From Ehretia macrophylla (Eukaryota > Streptophyta > Magnoliopsida > Boraginales > Ehretiaceae): DNA of 64,000 nt. This document shows positions 24,195 through 36,098 of the stretch, piece after piece (positions within the stretch are counted from its first letter, which is position 1; every line of letters begins with the position of its first letter). The notes under the pieces are model-generated. The model saw nothing but the letters and a program-made list of their open reading frames with translations. It did not search any database and was not told the origin of the DNA. Where the stretch lies: contig CM075778.1 in assembly GCA_037974665.1 (NCBI GenBank), positions 29,731,001 to 29,795,000 on the forward strand, written 5' to 3'. The translations under genes and the position numbers were made by a program.

Positions 24195-24273
24195 CTTTCG
24201 CTAGAAAGCCAGTGGCGCCTGTGATCAATATAGTCTTGCCCTCAAGAAACTGAAAAATGCCGTTGGATTCCAT
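24195..24273 (-). pseudogene. FAR: FAR-2 exon 1
   Basis: 79 bp, starts MESNGIFQF and ends TGATGFLAK; donor GTACTC intact. The exon itself is open. Confidence 0.9.
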
Positions 24274-24357
24274 TTGTGAAACTGATAAAGGGACTCGCGT
24301 AATATGATTTGCGGATTCAAATCAAACACCCGTTTTCTCATATGCATTACTGCTACC

Positions 24358-24365
24358 TATATATA
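24358..24365 (-). promoter_or_regulatory. TATA box of FAR-2
   Basis: TATATATA about 85 bases upstream of the ATG (24273), the same spacing as in FAR-1. Confidence 0.55.
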
Positions 24366-25981
24366 CAAGGAAACATTCGGGGCAACATAGATTATGCTGC
24401 TTGTAATTCGGTATGCGTCGCCTGTAGTCTTGATGGTGGGTGAAATTCACAAACTGAAAGCTGAATGGTGACACCTAATTAAATTATAATCATGAATTCA
24501 TCATTTTCTTTCATTAGGCAATCTTCCAAATTGAACTATAACTAAAAATTCACAATCCAAAACTTATTTGATTTTTGTATGTTTAATACTAAAATCTCGC
24601 AAACATCACTCCCAGTTTTCTCTTTTACAATTTGTTCAAATTGCTATGATGAGAAGAAAAGGAAACGATATGGCCTAAAAGAAAGAAAAAAGTAAAATAA
24701 AAGACAAGAATGTTCTCTCATTTTATTTGGATTGATAAAGAAATGAAATAATAAACAACTAGAAAAAAAGGGTAACAGCTAACATCTTGTTTGGAAAAAG
24801 AATAGACGGGAAAGCAAAGAGAGTTTGAGTCATTTTAGAACAAACGAATGGGCTTTAATTAATATGTTCTGAAAAAGTTTAGTTAAAACAATTTCCATTC
24901 CTTTGATTTACCCTCATAATTTTGAATAAACATGAAATTGTTTTGGTATTACAAGAGTTGAAAGATTTCTCCAATTTTCTCGTACTCCTTTAGTTTTCTT
25001 CCTAAAACCATATCATATATACAAAGGTGAATAGCACCGGATCCTCGTATGATTTTGGATAACTGCACAATACTTCTTAGTGGTTCAAAAACTACAAAAT
25101 ACCTTCTTTATGATTTTGAACAGTAAGCACACTTGCTCCAATCCAAACTTTTCATTAAGTCAAATAACAGCAATTGCAAAAAGAAAAAAAATGCCCTCAA
25201 TTGTTTTCCTTTTCTCACTTTTCTCATTTCCCTTTTACATATAAATACACTCACACACGCACATAGTAGACTGAAAAATATAAAAATAAATCAATATATA
25301 GGGTGGGGTATGGGGTATGGGGTAAAAGATAGGGGTTAAGGTGATGGGGTTGAGGGGTTGGGTAAGGGGCCTTGACAGGGTTGGGGGCTTTTTCGTCTTG
25401 CTAATGGTGAGAAAAAGACGCCCTAACCCCCTTCAATTGTTAGATATTTTCCTTTTTAGACTTTTTTGTAGCTTGCCATGTTAGCTTTGGGACCAGCCTT
25501 CTATCCTAGTGAACAATGAATCCCCTGCTTGAGAATCAGTTGTTCGATAAGGTTTGGTGGCCCGAAATTGACTTGGCTTCATGACATGATTCCTTTAAAA
25601 GCTAAGGTCATCATAGCTACCAGTTTGTAAAGGGGGACTACTATCACATTTTTGAGAAAATATGTGCTTATTTGATTTAATTATTTTATGTAATGGTATA
25701 GTATTCAGAGTAGGTACATATTATAGTGTTTTTGATAGTACCATATAGTTGAGGGAATTGGTTTCATTTTACATATTTTTAATGTATTCACATTACACCC
25801 TTACATCACACGAGCATAACAATAGTATATATTAAGGATGTAACTTTCGAGAACCAATCTCATAACCTCTCACATTTATAGCAATATATATGAATATATC
25901 AATAGACCAAAGTCCTGGTGGTATACAATCTATTATTGAATTAAAGGATATTGAGTTACGTACTTATATGCCCCAATAAAA
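24366..25981. other. Intergenic region between FAR-2 promoter and FAR-3 end
   Basis: No gene. 24450-24960 aligns with the upstream region of FAR-1. Contains a G-rich tract at 25301-25387; the remainder has no recognisable feature. Confidence 0.65.
25301..25387 (+). repeat. G-rich tract with quadruplex pattern
   Basis: About eleven runs of three or more G within 87 bases, built around a GGGGTAT/GGGGTT unit. About 1 kb upstream of FAR-2 and 0.7 kb from the FAR-3 end. Confidence 0.7.
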
Positions 25982-26135
25982 TTACTTCATCAGGTACTTT
26001 TTGACTCCATGAAGGTGTATACTCATAAAGTATTCCTCCCACTTAATGCTCGTTGAATCAATGGACAAAATATCAACATCGATGTTGCTTTCTCTTATTA
26101 TCATCACCAACTTCTCGGTATTCGCATCATCAAAG
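25982..26135 (-). pseudogene. FAR: FAR-3 exon 10 (C-terminus)
   Basis: 154 bp ending TAA; the acceptor CAG is changed to CAA at 26136. Confidence 0.88.
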
Positions 26136-26239
26136 TTGTGAAGAATAAGTATTTATTAATATGAAAATTCCTTCAATCAAGATAAATCAAATTGTAGAAA
26201 TTTTATCTTTAAGAGTGAATATTGACAAGATAGACATAT

Positions 26240-26367
26240 ATTCCCTTGAAAAACACAAATGATTCGTAAACTTCTGCAAGACGCATAACATAATTCATCC
26301 TTCGTTTGTGTTTATTATATTGGTCTTCAAAAACTCCACAAAATACCATATTCACCAACTTTAATAC
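26240..26367 (-). pseudogene. FAR: FAR-3 exon 9, both splice sites damaged
   Basis: The acceptor AG became AA, leaving an AG one base later (frameshift); donor GT became AT. Still reads MRLAEVYESFVFFKG. Confidence 0.87.
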
Positions 26368-26581
26368 TTATAAGGAAATTAAAATGATTAATTTGGATCA
26401 TGACATCTCTAATATACTCCATGTAGAAGAATATCTCATGTATTTGGATCAAATAAATATACATGGCTAACATCGGAAAGTTTGAGTAATATTACTTTGT
26501 GATGAAAGAGGAGGTTTGAACTTCGATAACAAAAGACAATATTATCAGGACTAAGAGCAATTTGCTATTATGAAAATTGAC

Positions 26582-26841
26582 ATTCACGAGTCGTAGAAGA
26601 CGAACCATGAAATTTTTGCGGAAGCTAGCCATGGTTCTTAGTATTTTAAGTCTTGTGACTTTCACTGGTTTTTCACTAGCATTAGTCCATGGATTTTTTG
26701 TGAAATAATTGAAGACAAATTTGTAAAGGTCAGCATAAGTTAGAGGATTCCTTCGAGAAGAACCAATATGATAAATGAGCAGTTGGGGCAGCTGATGTGC
26801 ATATGAGCAAGAATAAAGTCCACTACCATATCACTTGGTAT
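26582..26841 (-). pseudogene. FAR: FAR-3 exon 8, 10-bp deletion
   Basis: 260 bp against 270 in FAR-2; the loss falls just after DFILA and shifts the frame. Has CAG where FAR-2 has its stop. The last exon base before GT is T and the donor is weakened to GTCAAT. Confidence 0.88.
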
Positions 26842-27051
26842 CTATATGGAATTCTAATAATTCAAATATGTACTCTTCAAAAGTTCTTCAAATGAAGATA
26901 CATTCATAGTTTGCAACAAATTTTGAATGTTAGTGATAAAACATCCAAAATCTGAAAATCTAAAGGCTAAGTAAGTGAGGAAAGGAATAAAATTAAATTA
27001 AAGAAACAAATAGATTAATTGATCAACATTGATATCATTATGCAGACTCAC

Positions 27052-27133
27052 CACATCAATTATTAACTCTCGATCACCAAACATGACCTTCAATTTTCCT
27101 TCACCATAAGCAACGAAAAAGCCATCCATAGTT
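27052..27133 (-). pseudogene. FAR: FAR-3 exon 7
   Basis: 82 bp, open; TMDGFFVAYGEGKLKVMFGD. Splice sites intact. Confidence 0.88.
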
Positions 27134-29253
27134 CTGTCATGGCAAGTTTTCCATAAAACACAAATGCGTTATAGCAAATACTTAGAAGGGTAAAATAACC
27201 ACATAAGTTTCTCATCTTTCCATAACCAAGTAAATAAATATATAAATACACCGACGGAATGAGTTCTGTTTGAATCTACATTCTCAAGTAGTTAATAGGA
27301 GAGTTTGACCATCATATTTCCTACTTTTTTGAATACCAAAAACTCAAATTATATCGAATTGTTAAAAATATTTATAACTACACTTTATGTATGTATAGTT
27401 GTAAAACATTTTTAATTTTTTAACATCTATATATATTTAGTTTTATTTAAAACACGGTCCCAAATTATTTGCATAATCTAATCTTGCTATCAACTGGATA
27501 AAATTTGTAAATCTAGCTTTTTTTTTCTTTCATAGGTGGCTAATTGTTAAGATAACTGTGATTCTAGCATAAAATCAATTGGTGTTAAGTGGAGCAGTCC
27601 AAGATCTTATAAGGTAGTCTAAGAATTTATATTTTTCCGATATGGGATAAGTGTATATTCTAACACTCCCCCTCACGTGTGACATTATTTGATAGGAGTC
27701 ACATGTGGAAGATTGAACACGCATGGACCTAATTTTGAGATAGGTCATACTTAGAAGATTGAATATACATGATAGGTTAACACATGTGGAAGGTTGAGCA
27801 CACATATGACACACATGGAAGATTTAAGATGCGTGAAATATAATATAACACAAGCGAAAGATTGAACATAAGTGGACTTAATTTGAGATGGGTCACACAC
27901 AGATGAATAAAATGGACCAAGGCCTAGTTCTAATACCATATTAAGATAATTGGGGTTCAATTTTAAAACTAACTAGTACTAAGTGGAGTAGCCTAAGATC
28001 TTATAAGGTGGTCTTAAAGTTTCTATTTTTTCGATATGGAACAAGTGTATATTCTAACACTCCCCTCACGCGTGACTTGATTTAAAAGGGGTCACATGTG
28101 GAAGATTGAATTACACATGTGGAAAGGGCCGTCACATGTGAAAAATTGAATTACACACGTAAAAAAGGACGCACGTGGAAGAGATTGATTTAAGAAGGGT
28201 CACATGTGGAAGATTGAATTACACACGTGAAAAAGGCCCCACATGGAAGAGATTGAACAAATGCGGAAAGGCCAACAATGGAAGATTAACAAGACTAGAC
28301 CATTGGCCTAACTCTCATACTATGTTAAGATAATTGAGATTTCATTATAAAACTAATTGGTGTTAAGTAGAGTAGTACAGGATCTTATAAAGTGGTCTAA
28401 GAATTTATGTTTTTTTGATGTAGGACAAATACATATTCTATCACTAATACCCTCTCTCTAAACTATTGAACATGACTGACACTCAAAATTATCGAAATTT
28501 TGCTACTCGAGAATCAAGAAACTATGGCTCAATTATGTTCACCCGACAATTAAAATTTTCTCTTTACCACATTTTATGCATTTTTCACTTTTAAGTTTTA
28601 GAACCTTCTTCTGCTAAATTTTAGACAAGCTACACATAACTAACTTGCAAATCATATTTTTTCAAAACCTATGACTACAATTCTTTTTTCGTGCATGATA
28701 GATGTTCTTTGCTATGCTTACATAATGCTTTACACATTTCCTCTTTCATGATTCTTTTATGGACACTTTAAGACAAAAAAACCATTTTTTCTATTTAGAA
28801 CTTAAGATACCATAAATAATAAGAGATTGTGTTGGGTTAAATAGGATTTGCTTTGATTCAAGATATATACATTGTATGCACTTATTCTAATAAGTTGAAT
28901 AATTGGATCTTTATGCTAATTATGTATAATTCAATGAATTCTTAATTGGTTAAATACGTATAAAAATAATACTTTAAATTTTATGGTATTTTGAATCGAC
29001 TTGGTCACTTAACGTGATAATTTGTTTACTGTTAAGTAACAAGTTCAAAAAATATCTTTATAAATTAATAATTATTTACTTATTGACAAAATTAATATCT
29101 ACCTAAGTTAATAGAATTTAGGTGGTCCAAGAATTACATATACATATGCACCTATATAAGATAAATCTGCTCAAAGGTAAAGAAAATTAACCTCATCAAA
29201 CAAAGAATAGGAAGTAGTACATATACATATGCACCTATACAAAACTTCGTTAC
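27134..29253 (-). other. FAR-3 intron 6
   Basis: Non-coding; contains the dispersed repeat units at 27545-28455 and AT-rich sequence conserved with the other two copies. Confidence 0.8.
27545..28455. repeat. Intron-6 dispersed repeat units, copy 3
   Basis: Two full units and a partial one of the roughly 390-base repeat shared with 1-825 and 16100-16990. Confidence 0.75.
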
Positions 29254-29413
29254 CTTACGCCTTCAATCCAACCAGGAAAAGGTTCTTTGATAGTGCTTGT
29301 TGTAATTGTTGGGCGCAAGATAATGATATCCAAATTTTTCTTTAGATGTCCTAAAAGCATCTCCCCCATTGCTTTAGTAAATGTACGTGTTTTTCCATCC
29401 ATGTAGAGTTGCC
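29254..29413 (-). pseudogene. FAR: FAR-3 exon 6, frameshifted
   Basis: 160 bp, two fewer than the paralogues: TATA reduced to TA just before the catalytic Tyr codon region. The acceptor reads CGG instead of CAG; donor GTAACG intact. Confidence 0.88.
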
Positions 29414-30394
29414 CCGGAGAAATTCTTCATGTAAGAACTAAATAAAATATAAATTGGTATAGTGAACAAAGAAAAAACAATTTGAGTTTATGGAGAAAGA
29501 ATAATGAAGAAAGAAATAGCAATTCTTTTTTTTTTTTAGAATTGTGTGAATCAATAAATTATTTTGATCCCAAAAAAAAAGGACACATGATCATGTGAAA
29601 TAGAAGGAGCTAAAAAAGTAAATTAGAGAAATTCGTTTACTATCCATTAGTGATACCATTATCTTAGAAGTAATCCTAGATGTCACACTATTTTTATTAC
29701 ACAAATATCATCTCTTACGTATATACTTAGTTGGCATGTTAACTTAAGAAATTTATTTAATTCTCTATCTTCTTTTAACATACCAACTAAGCATACATAT
29801 AGGATCGGATATAATATTTTGGTGATAAAAATAAGCATACATAATAAGTCTTGTCCATGACATATGATCCCGCTCTGGCTATTGATATTTGAGAAATTAG
29901 GAAAAAGAAAATGATGTTTCAATCTTGCATATGATCCCGCTCAGATTTTCCTAGAAGTGATTACATGAATCTTGTATATGCATGTAAGTGGGAGACCTAC
30001 CATGCAGCTCGGATAACACTCATGATGGTTATGTCTTAGTATTCAGAATAAAAGAAGCTTAATTGCATTTTTACTCATGTAATGCTACTAAAACTTTTAT
30101 TGTTGATAAGTTCATCATTTGTTTCTTTTTTGGTAATAATGAAAATCTGAATTCACATACATCATGTCCATCAAGGACGAATGTGTATTGAGATAAGTAG
30201 GGCAGTATTTTTTAAAGAAATATGCATGCATAAAGTACGTACTTTTAGTCTCAGAATTCAATTTAGATCCCACTAAAAAAACATTCTTTGTATGTTATAT
30301 CATATTGTGTGTTTTTAGTTTACACTGAACAAAAATATTAAATTTGCTTCTAACATCGTGATGCATTAATTGTGTGTTTTAGATAGATACTAAC

Positions 30395-30597
30395 CTTTGT
30401 TTGCCTAACTCTTTCAAGGCTGCTGTTATATCCTTTTCAGTAGCTTGCTGAGCTCGAACTTCTCTTAGGTCTTTCATCTACTAGCTTCTTCTCTGCATCA
30501 ATATCAATATACGAGGCAGAGGCTCCATGGAGTGTCTCCCCCATTCGGAAAGGTTTCTTTGGTATGATTCCTATCTTCTGAGCACTACAAACACAGG
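30395..30597 (-). pseudogene. FAR: FAR-3 exon 5, frameshifted
   Basis: 203 bp, one more than in the other copies: an extra G in the segment near 30468 shifts the frame after KKLVDER. YVCG is altered to CVCS. Confidence 0.88.
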
Positions 30598-30864
30598 CTA
30601 CAGAGTGATTCAAATTTGGAATTTGGATGAAGCAATCTTAACAATTTTAACACGTGGCAGAGACTATGTCTCCAACAAGTCCTAAGGGGATTACTTATAG
30701 GAGTAAATGTCATTTTTCCCATGAGGTTAGCTATAAATCCCAAATTCCTCCTGTGTTTTTAATATTACCCAAATTAACCCATGACACCTATATCTATCAA
30801 ACAAACCTTAAGCTTAAGAGTAATTGTGCCTTTTCATTTTTAGACAAAATTAAAATAATATTAC

Positions 30865-31863
30865 TGTTGAGGTCGTGAATTTTTGCTCATTTGATTGGCT
30901 GTGTTTTTGCAAAAACCTTATAATCTTTACCAAATATATGATGGGTACTATTGGGTATTACAGGAACCATATAATGGAACCTTACCATTCTAGGTGCAGG
31001 AACCATATTATGGCATCTTACCATATGAAGCTTGTGCTGACTATGGTATAGCATTTATTGCATATTGATTAGGAATGTCTTGAGGCCTAAGGCGGTTGGT
31101 GGTGCATCAGCATAGTATATATTTGTCGTCCAGGAGCATAGCAGGCACCGAAGAAAAAGCAGAGAGGAGTTAGACACGTTACAAGAAAGCATACAGAGTT
31201 CTATGTTTTGTTGCAACATGACGTGCTTATTGATTGCTTAGATGTTAAGTGTTGTGACTCTATGATATGTAACAGTGAGTTATGAGTGACTTGTGTATGT
31301 TCTAAATATTTTGATCACTATGTTGTTTGATAATTCTTCGGGAGAATAAGGAGTTGTTCTCGGGAGAGAACGTTGTAAGTCGAGGAGAGCTCATCGAACC
31401 AAAGTTTGTTAAGGAGTCTCTCACCAAGGCGTCAGAGGTTAAGAGATAATCTTTACTTGTGTAAGTCCATTGGTGTGTATAACTCATACTATTTCTTAAT
31501 AAACAGGTTTGTTGGACTAGGAGAGGTCCCGTGGACGTAGACCGAATGGTTGAACCACGTTAAATCTTGGTGTTCTTTATTTCAGTTATAGTTTTATTAT
31601 TTCCGCTGCTGTTTGCTGTTTGCTGTTTACCGTTACTACTCTTGTTGGAACATTAAATGGATCAAGCAATTAAGAAAACAGATTGTTCACGATTTAATAA
31701 TTCAGTTAATGTTGCAACATAACTTGTAACAGTGTGATAACATAATTTATTTTCACCAAAATATTGCATCTTGTTTTTAGTTTCGTTCATAGAGTTTTAT
31801 TGATTAAGCATTAGTTGTCTTGCTGTGAAATTATCTCATACTTATATTGCACAACTTTTTACA
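30865..31863 (+). repeat. Element B 5' LTR
   Basis: 999 bp, TGTTGAGGTC...TTTTTACA. Carries stem-loops at 31333-31347 and 31356-31371. Confidence 0.92.
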
Positions 31864-31865
31864 AG

Positions 31866-31878
31866 TGGCATCAAGAGC
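31866..31878 (+). other. Element B primer-binding site
   Basis: TGGCATCAAGAGC two bases after the 5' LTR; resembles the initiator-Met tRNA site TGGTATCAGAGC with changes. Element A has the same TGGCATCAAG. Confidence 0.65.
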
Positions 31879-31941
31879 AGGTTACGAACTAATTCAGTTA
31901 GATTCTTGGGAGTTTTGAGTTGTTGCCTTGCAGGAATAGGT

Positions 31942-32996
31942 ATGGACACTTTACATGAGCGAGGTTCAATCTTTAAACCATCGCTGTTGGATGGTGCAAA
32001 TTACTCGTACTGGAATGCTAGAATGAGGGCGTTCATCAAGTCTATTGATGAAAAGGTCTGAAAAGTTATACTGACTGGCTGGACATCTCCTACCAAAATT
32101 GATACTCAGGGCAATGTTGTAACTAAGCCTGAAACAGATTGGACTAAGGATGAAGATCTTTCGACAAGTTGGAACTCTAAGGCGCTGAATGCAATATTCA
32201 ATGCTGTTGACTTGAATCAATTCAAGTTAATCTCGACATGTGAATCTGCGAAGGAAGCTTGGGAGATATTACAAACTGCATATGAAGGTACAACGTCAGT
32301 CAGAAGATCAAAGTTGCAGATGCTTACCACCAGATTTGAGGAATTAAGGATGTTGGAAGATGAAACCATTGCGGATTTTAATGCCAAATTGTGCGACATT
32401 GTGAATGAATCTTTTGCTTTAGGAGAAAAATATTCTGATGACAAGCTTGTAAGAAAAACATTGCGCTCTTTTCCAGACAAATTTGGAATTAAGGTGGCTG
32501 CCATGGAAGAATCAAAAAATATGGATGAAATCAAAATTGATGAACTAATGGGGTCCCTTCAAACTTTTGAAATGAAGTTTAAGCAAAAGAAGAAAGAAAA
32601 AGGCATTGCTTTAAAGGCTGATGTTGAAAAGAATAGCTCTTCTAATGATGAGGAATCTGAAATCACTGAATCCTTAGCTTTGCTCACCAAAAATTTCAAT
32701 AGAGTTCTGAAAAAATGGGATAAGCAGAGAAAGGGGTTTAGACAATCAAATTTTGATAAGAAACCTCATGTTGCAACAACATCTAATTTTGTTAAGAAGC
32801 AAAACTTGAAATCAGTTGATGAGAAGAAAAATAGTAAAGACATTCAATGCCGCGAATGCAAGGGTTTTGGTCACATTCAAGCTGAATGTGTGAATACTTT
32901 GAAAAAGAAGAAAAAGGCTATAAAGGTTACCTGGAGTGATGTAGAATCAGAAGACTCTTCAGAAAGTGAAGGAGAGCACACTGGGAACTTCGTTGC
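31942..32996 (+). pseudogene. gag: Element B gag, 5' part
   Basis: Starts MDTLHERGSIFKPSLLDG. TGA at 32059-32061 replaces a Trp; the same frame then stays open to the insertion of element C. Contains the capsid-like domain (AYEGTTSVRRSKLQMLTTRF, ELRMLEDETIADFN) and an intact CCHC knuckle CRECKGFGHIQAEC with the following KKKKAIKVTWSD typical of sirevirus-type Gag. Interrupted at GTTGC 32992-32996; the frame resumes at 38615 exactly in phase. Confidence 0.9.
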
Positions 32997-35509
32997 TGTG
33001 ACGCCCGGGATTTTAGCCGTACATTTATTTACTGTTGCATCTATTGTTTGCACATTTCCTTCTGTGCTTTATTAACTGGCTTCTTTAGTTACTATTCATC
33101 CTGTTTTCAAACTATATTCTATTAGTGAATTAGTATTTTTATTAAATCACATTAATTGTTAGAAGAGTGGGAAAAATGTGCAATTGAGCTAGAGGCGATA
33201 GGAGAGCTCGTTTAGAAAATGTTTTTAGTAGTTAAGTGAATAGTGTTACGTAACAAACTTAGAGATTTAAATAACTAACATTACTTTTCATCTTAGGCTC
33301 GTTTTTAAGTTAATAACGCGCATTCTAGTGACCTTTTAAATACCCAAACTTGACCCCACCTCAACTTAATCTTATATAAATCACATAAGCTCATTAAAAC
33401 ACACAAAAAAAAGAAGAAGAACAATGTGCAGGAATTACTGTAGCAGGCCGAAAATACCAAAGGAGAAGGAAAAAAGGAGATTCTTGCTTCAACAATCTTG
33501 CATTTTGAGCTTCTAGATTCATCTTGGGAGGGGTTTTGAGCAACCTAGAGTCTTCAACAAGCTTCTTCATCTTCAAAATTGTGAGGGAGTCTCATTTTCT
33601 TGAGTTTAAAGTTTATGTGCATATGTTTAATTTTCTTGATTTGTCAACTATAGCTATATAACTTGTTATGAATGCTTCCTATGAGTTATTTAATGTCTCT
33701 AGAGCTAACTTTTGAGGTTTGATAACATAGTTAATGGTTGAATGTTGAATTTGATCAAAGAGATGATGAATAGTGCTTAGAACTAGGGTTTTGAGAAAAT
33801 TTGCAAATTGGCTTGAATTGATGCCTCAATTAGGTGCTCTAGACCTTAGGGAAGTTAGTTGAAAAGCCACGTTAGATTGAAACACTCGAATTTGAACTTA
33901 ATTGCATAATAAGCTTACTTTAAAAAGGGGGTTTTATACGTTAAGCAATCCGGGCAAATTTGGGCATCGATTTGGGTATCCTTGAGCTAAGGAAGCACCT
34001 TTGGTGCTTTCGTTTCGCGAAATTGGGGTTCGGTTAGTATGGCTATAGTTCAAACCCGTTCGGGGCCTTCCCGAACTTTTGCTTCAAAAATGAGTTTTAG
34101 TGACTTTAAAGGGTACCTTTGAGCTTAATTAGGAATATAGAAAGACTAGGGTATGATTGGGAATCTCGAACCATGCTTAGGAGAAAGAAAGCTCGGTTAA
34201 AGAAAAGGAAAATGTAGTGTTTAGCCATTTTAGTTGCATTTGAAACTTGTTGTGTGTTAGTAATACCTTGCATTGATTATTTAAGATGTATTTAAGTTAT
34301 TTGAGTAGATTATTGGAATTAGTTGTGTTGATTGTTACTTTTGGTATCTGAAAGTTAGTATCGTGCTTATATGAACTTTTATCGTGCATATATGCGAGGG
34401 CGGCCTACTTTGTCGTCCCTCTTACATGTTATGTGTTATATTGATTGTTTGTGACTTGTTTTGGGTTGCGCAACCTAAATCGGACATGGTAGCGTCGAGA
34501 AACACGGGCGGCGTCGGGCTTGCCGTGCTCCCTCGACTACCATGGTGCCTATTCCCTTTCTCGCTGAGGCATACTCCACTACCCCAGAGGCGTGGTTCAC
34601 CTGCTGGGCATGGACCTACCTCGGGAGAAAGGGTCGTAGGATCGGGATACATCCGGAGTATCCCAATTGTGGTGTTTGGGGTTTGCCGGCATGTTCGTGA
34701 TGCTCGTGGTTCGAGGCTCGTGAAAGAAGACTCGGAAGTGGAACCGTATTCTTTTTAAAAGTGATTAATTGCTTGGCTTCTTATCTTGTTGATTTACATG
34801 GCTTATATATGTTTTCTTGTGTTTGCATATCATATTGCACGTTGGCATGTTGCATCACCTCCCTCACTGGGCAACTTCGTTGCTCACTCCTCATTTAATA
34901 TGTTTCAGGAGAACTTGAGGTAGACCTTCAGCTAGTAGCGGTAGTAGAAGAGGAGGAAGTGCTAGTTAAGCAATTTCCCTGACTTCTTGTGTGAGAAGGT
35001 TGTCTAAAATGAGAAGCTTGCGTGGAGTTGTTGTTGATTTCCTTTTTGTGACCTTGGGGTCTTGAGTATAATTGGTAAATGTAATAATTTGTAATCTTGT
35101 ATGTTGGATATAAAGTGGAATGACATGTAATAATCCATAGTAAACTTATTCTTTTGCATGCTTGTGTGATTAACAAACTTGGAAGTAGAACTTGGCTATT
35201 GTTGTATCTAACTACCTATAGTTAAAATTAGAAATGCTTTGCTTGCTTGTGTGTTATATGTAATTGTTGTTCCAAGGCTCGGATGGCCTTGTGATCGCAG
35301 GTGGCCCATAAAAATCCTGGAGGATTGGTTGTAAGAGTTGTTGTTTGTGGATCTAGCATCATAGGTGGCTTTTGCAGGTACCAGTTTAGTCCTACAAACA
35401 GGGGTGACTCTGTCTGTTTTCTCCTAAATTTTATGCATGGGGTTTGGAATTGGGTGAGAATAGCATGATAAATAGGAGTCCCGGTCTCGTGAGGGATCGG
35501 GGAGTTACA
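32997..35509 (+). repeat. Element C 5' LTR
   Basis: 2513 bp; TATATAAA at 33373-33380 as a likely promoter; a GC-rich block at about 34480-34720. Ends GGGGAGTTACA. Confidence 0.92.
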
Positions 35510-35513
35510 GAAG

Positions 35514-35525
35514 TGGTATCAGAGC
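35514..35525 (+). other. Element C primer-binding site
   Basis: TGGTATCAGAGC, exact complement to the 3' end of plant initiator-Met tRNA, four bases after the LTR. Confidence 0.9.
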
Positions 35526-36085
35526 TTAGCTAGTTAGCTAGGCGCAAGCCGGGATAGGGTCTTCAGCTTGTGGGGTAGTGGTCTTAGTGTCAATGTGTTT
35601 AGAAAGTGTATGTGCATGTCTTATGTGATAAGAGAATTAATGTGATCAATGTGCTTATGTGATCAACATGTTTTATTTGTTGAGTGAACTAGTTGTGGTT
35701 TATGTACTTGTGTGATAAGTGAAATGGATATGGTTAACGTGCTTGATGTGTCTATATGTTCAATGTGTTTATGTGATTAATGCGAGCTATGTGATTAACG
35801 TGCCTTGTGTCAATTATGTGCTTTGTGTACTTGAGTGCTCGATGTTCTTTATATGACTAATGTGAGTATGTGATTAACTTGTTTTATGTGAAGTTGTTGT
35901 TTAAATGACTTAGTAGTTTATAATTTGTGTATGTGAACTTGTTGCTTATGTGACTTTACTTGTTATAAATTGCTAACGTGATCAATGTGTTTTATGTGTT
36001 AAGCATATCTATGTGAGACAATGTGTTTTATGTATGAGGATAACTCGCTTGTATGTGTAAGAAATTGCGTGGACGCAATTTGTTT
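35526..36085 (+). repeat. Element C internal degenerate repeats
   Basis: Non-coding; dozens of variants of 'tatgtgatcaatgtg' fill the space where gag-pol would be. No conserved protein in any frame. Confidence 0.8.
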
Positions 36086-36098
36086 AAGGGGGAGAGGA
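36086..36098 (+). other. Element C polypurine tract
   Basis: AAGGGGGAGAGGA directly before the 3' LTR. Confidence 0.85.

Larger units (their letters stand above)
7504..24273 (-). pseudogene. FAR: Fatty acyl-CoA reductase FAR-2, all 10 exons, disrupted
   Basis: Second tandem FAR copy. Exons (minus): 24195-24273, 23737-23840, 23053-23204, 22872-22978, 19428-19629, 17756-17917, 15615-15696, 15132-15401, 7792-7919, 7504-7657, ending TAA at 7506-7504. Joined phases fit a protein of about 494 residues, normal for FARs: N-terminal Rossmann reductase with YTFTK, then a C-terminal FAR domain (YFTKNPW, MRLAEAYEPF, FDDAN, final KYLMK). Faults: 59 bp deleted over the end of exon 3 and its donor; exon-6 donor GT changed to AT (17755); TAG in exon 8 (15344-15342). 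Introns 4, 5 and 8 hold transposons, which stretch the gene to 16.8 kb. Very probably a pseudogene. All three copies share orientation and exon layout, so they arose by tandem duplication. Confidence 0.92.

Noticed and set aside
34384..34758. 124-codon open frame in element C LTR
   Set aside because: It lies in an LTR, its copy in the other LTR (about 37490-37860) is changed by stops, and it has no protein-like motif; a GC-rich block explains its openness.
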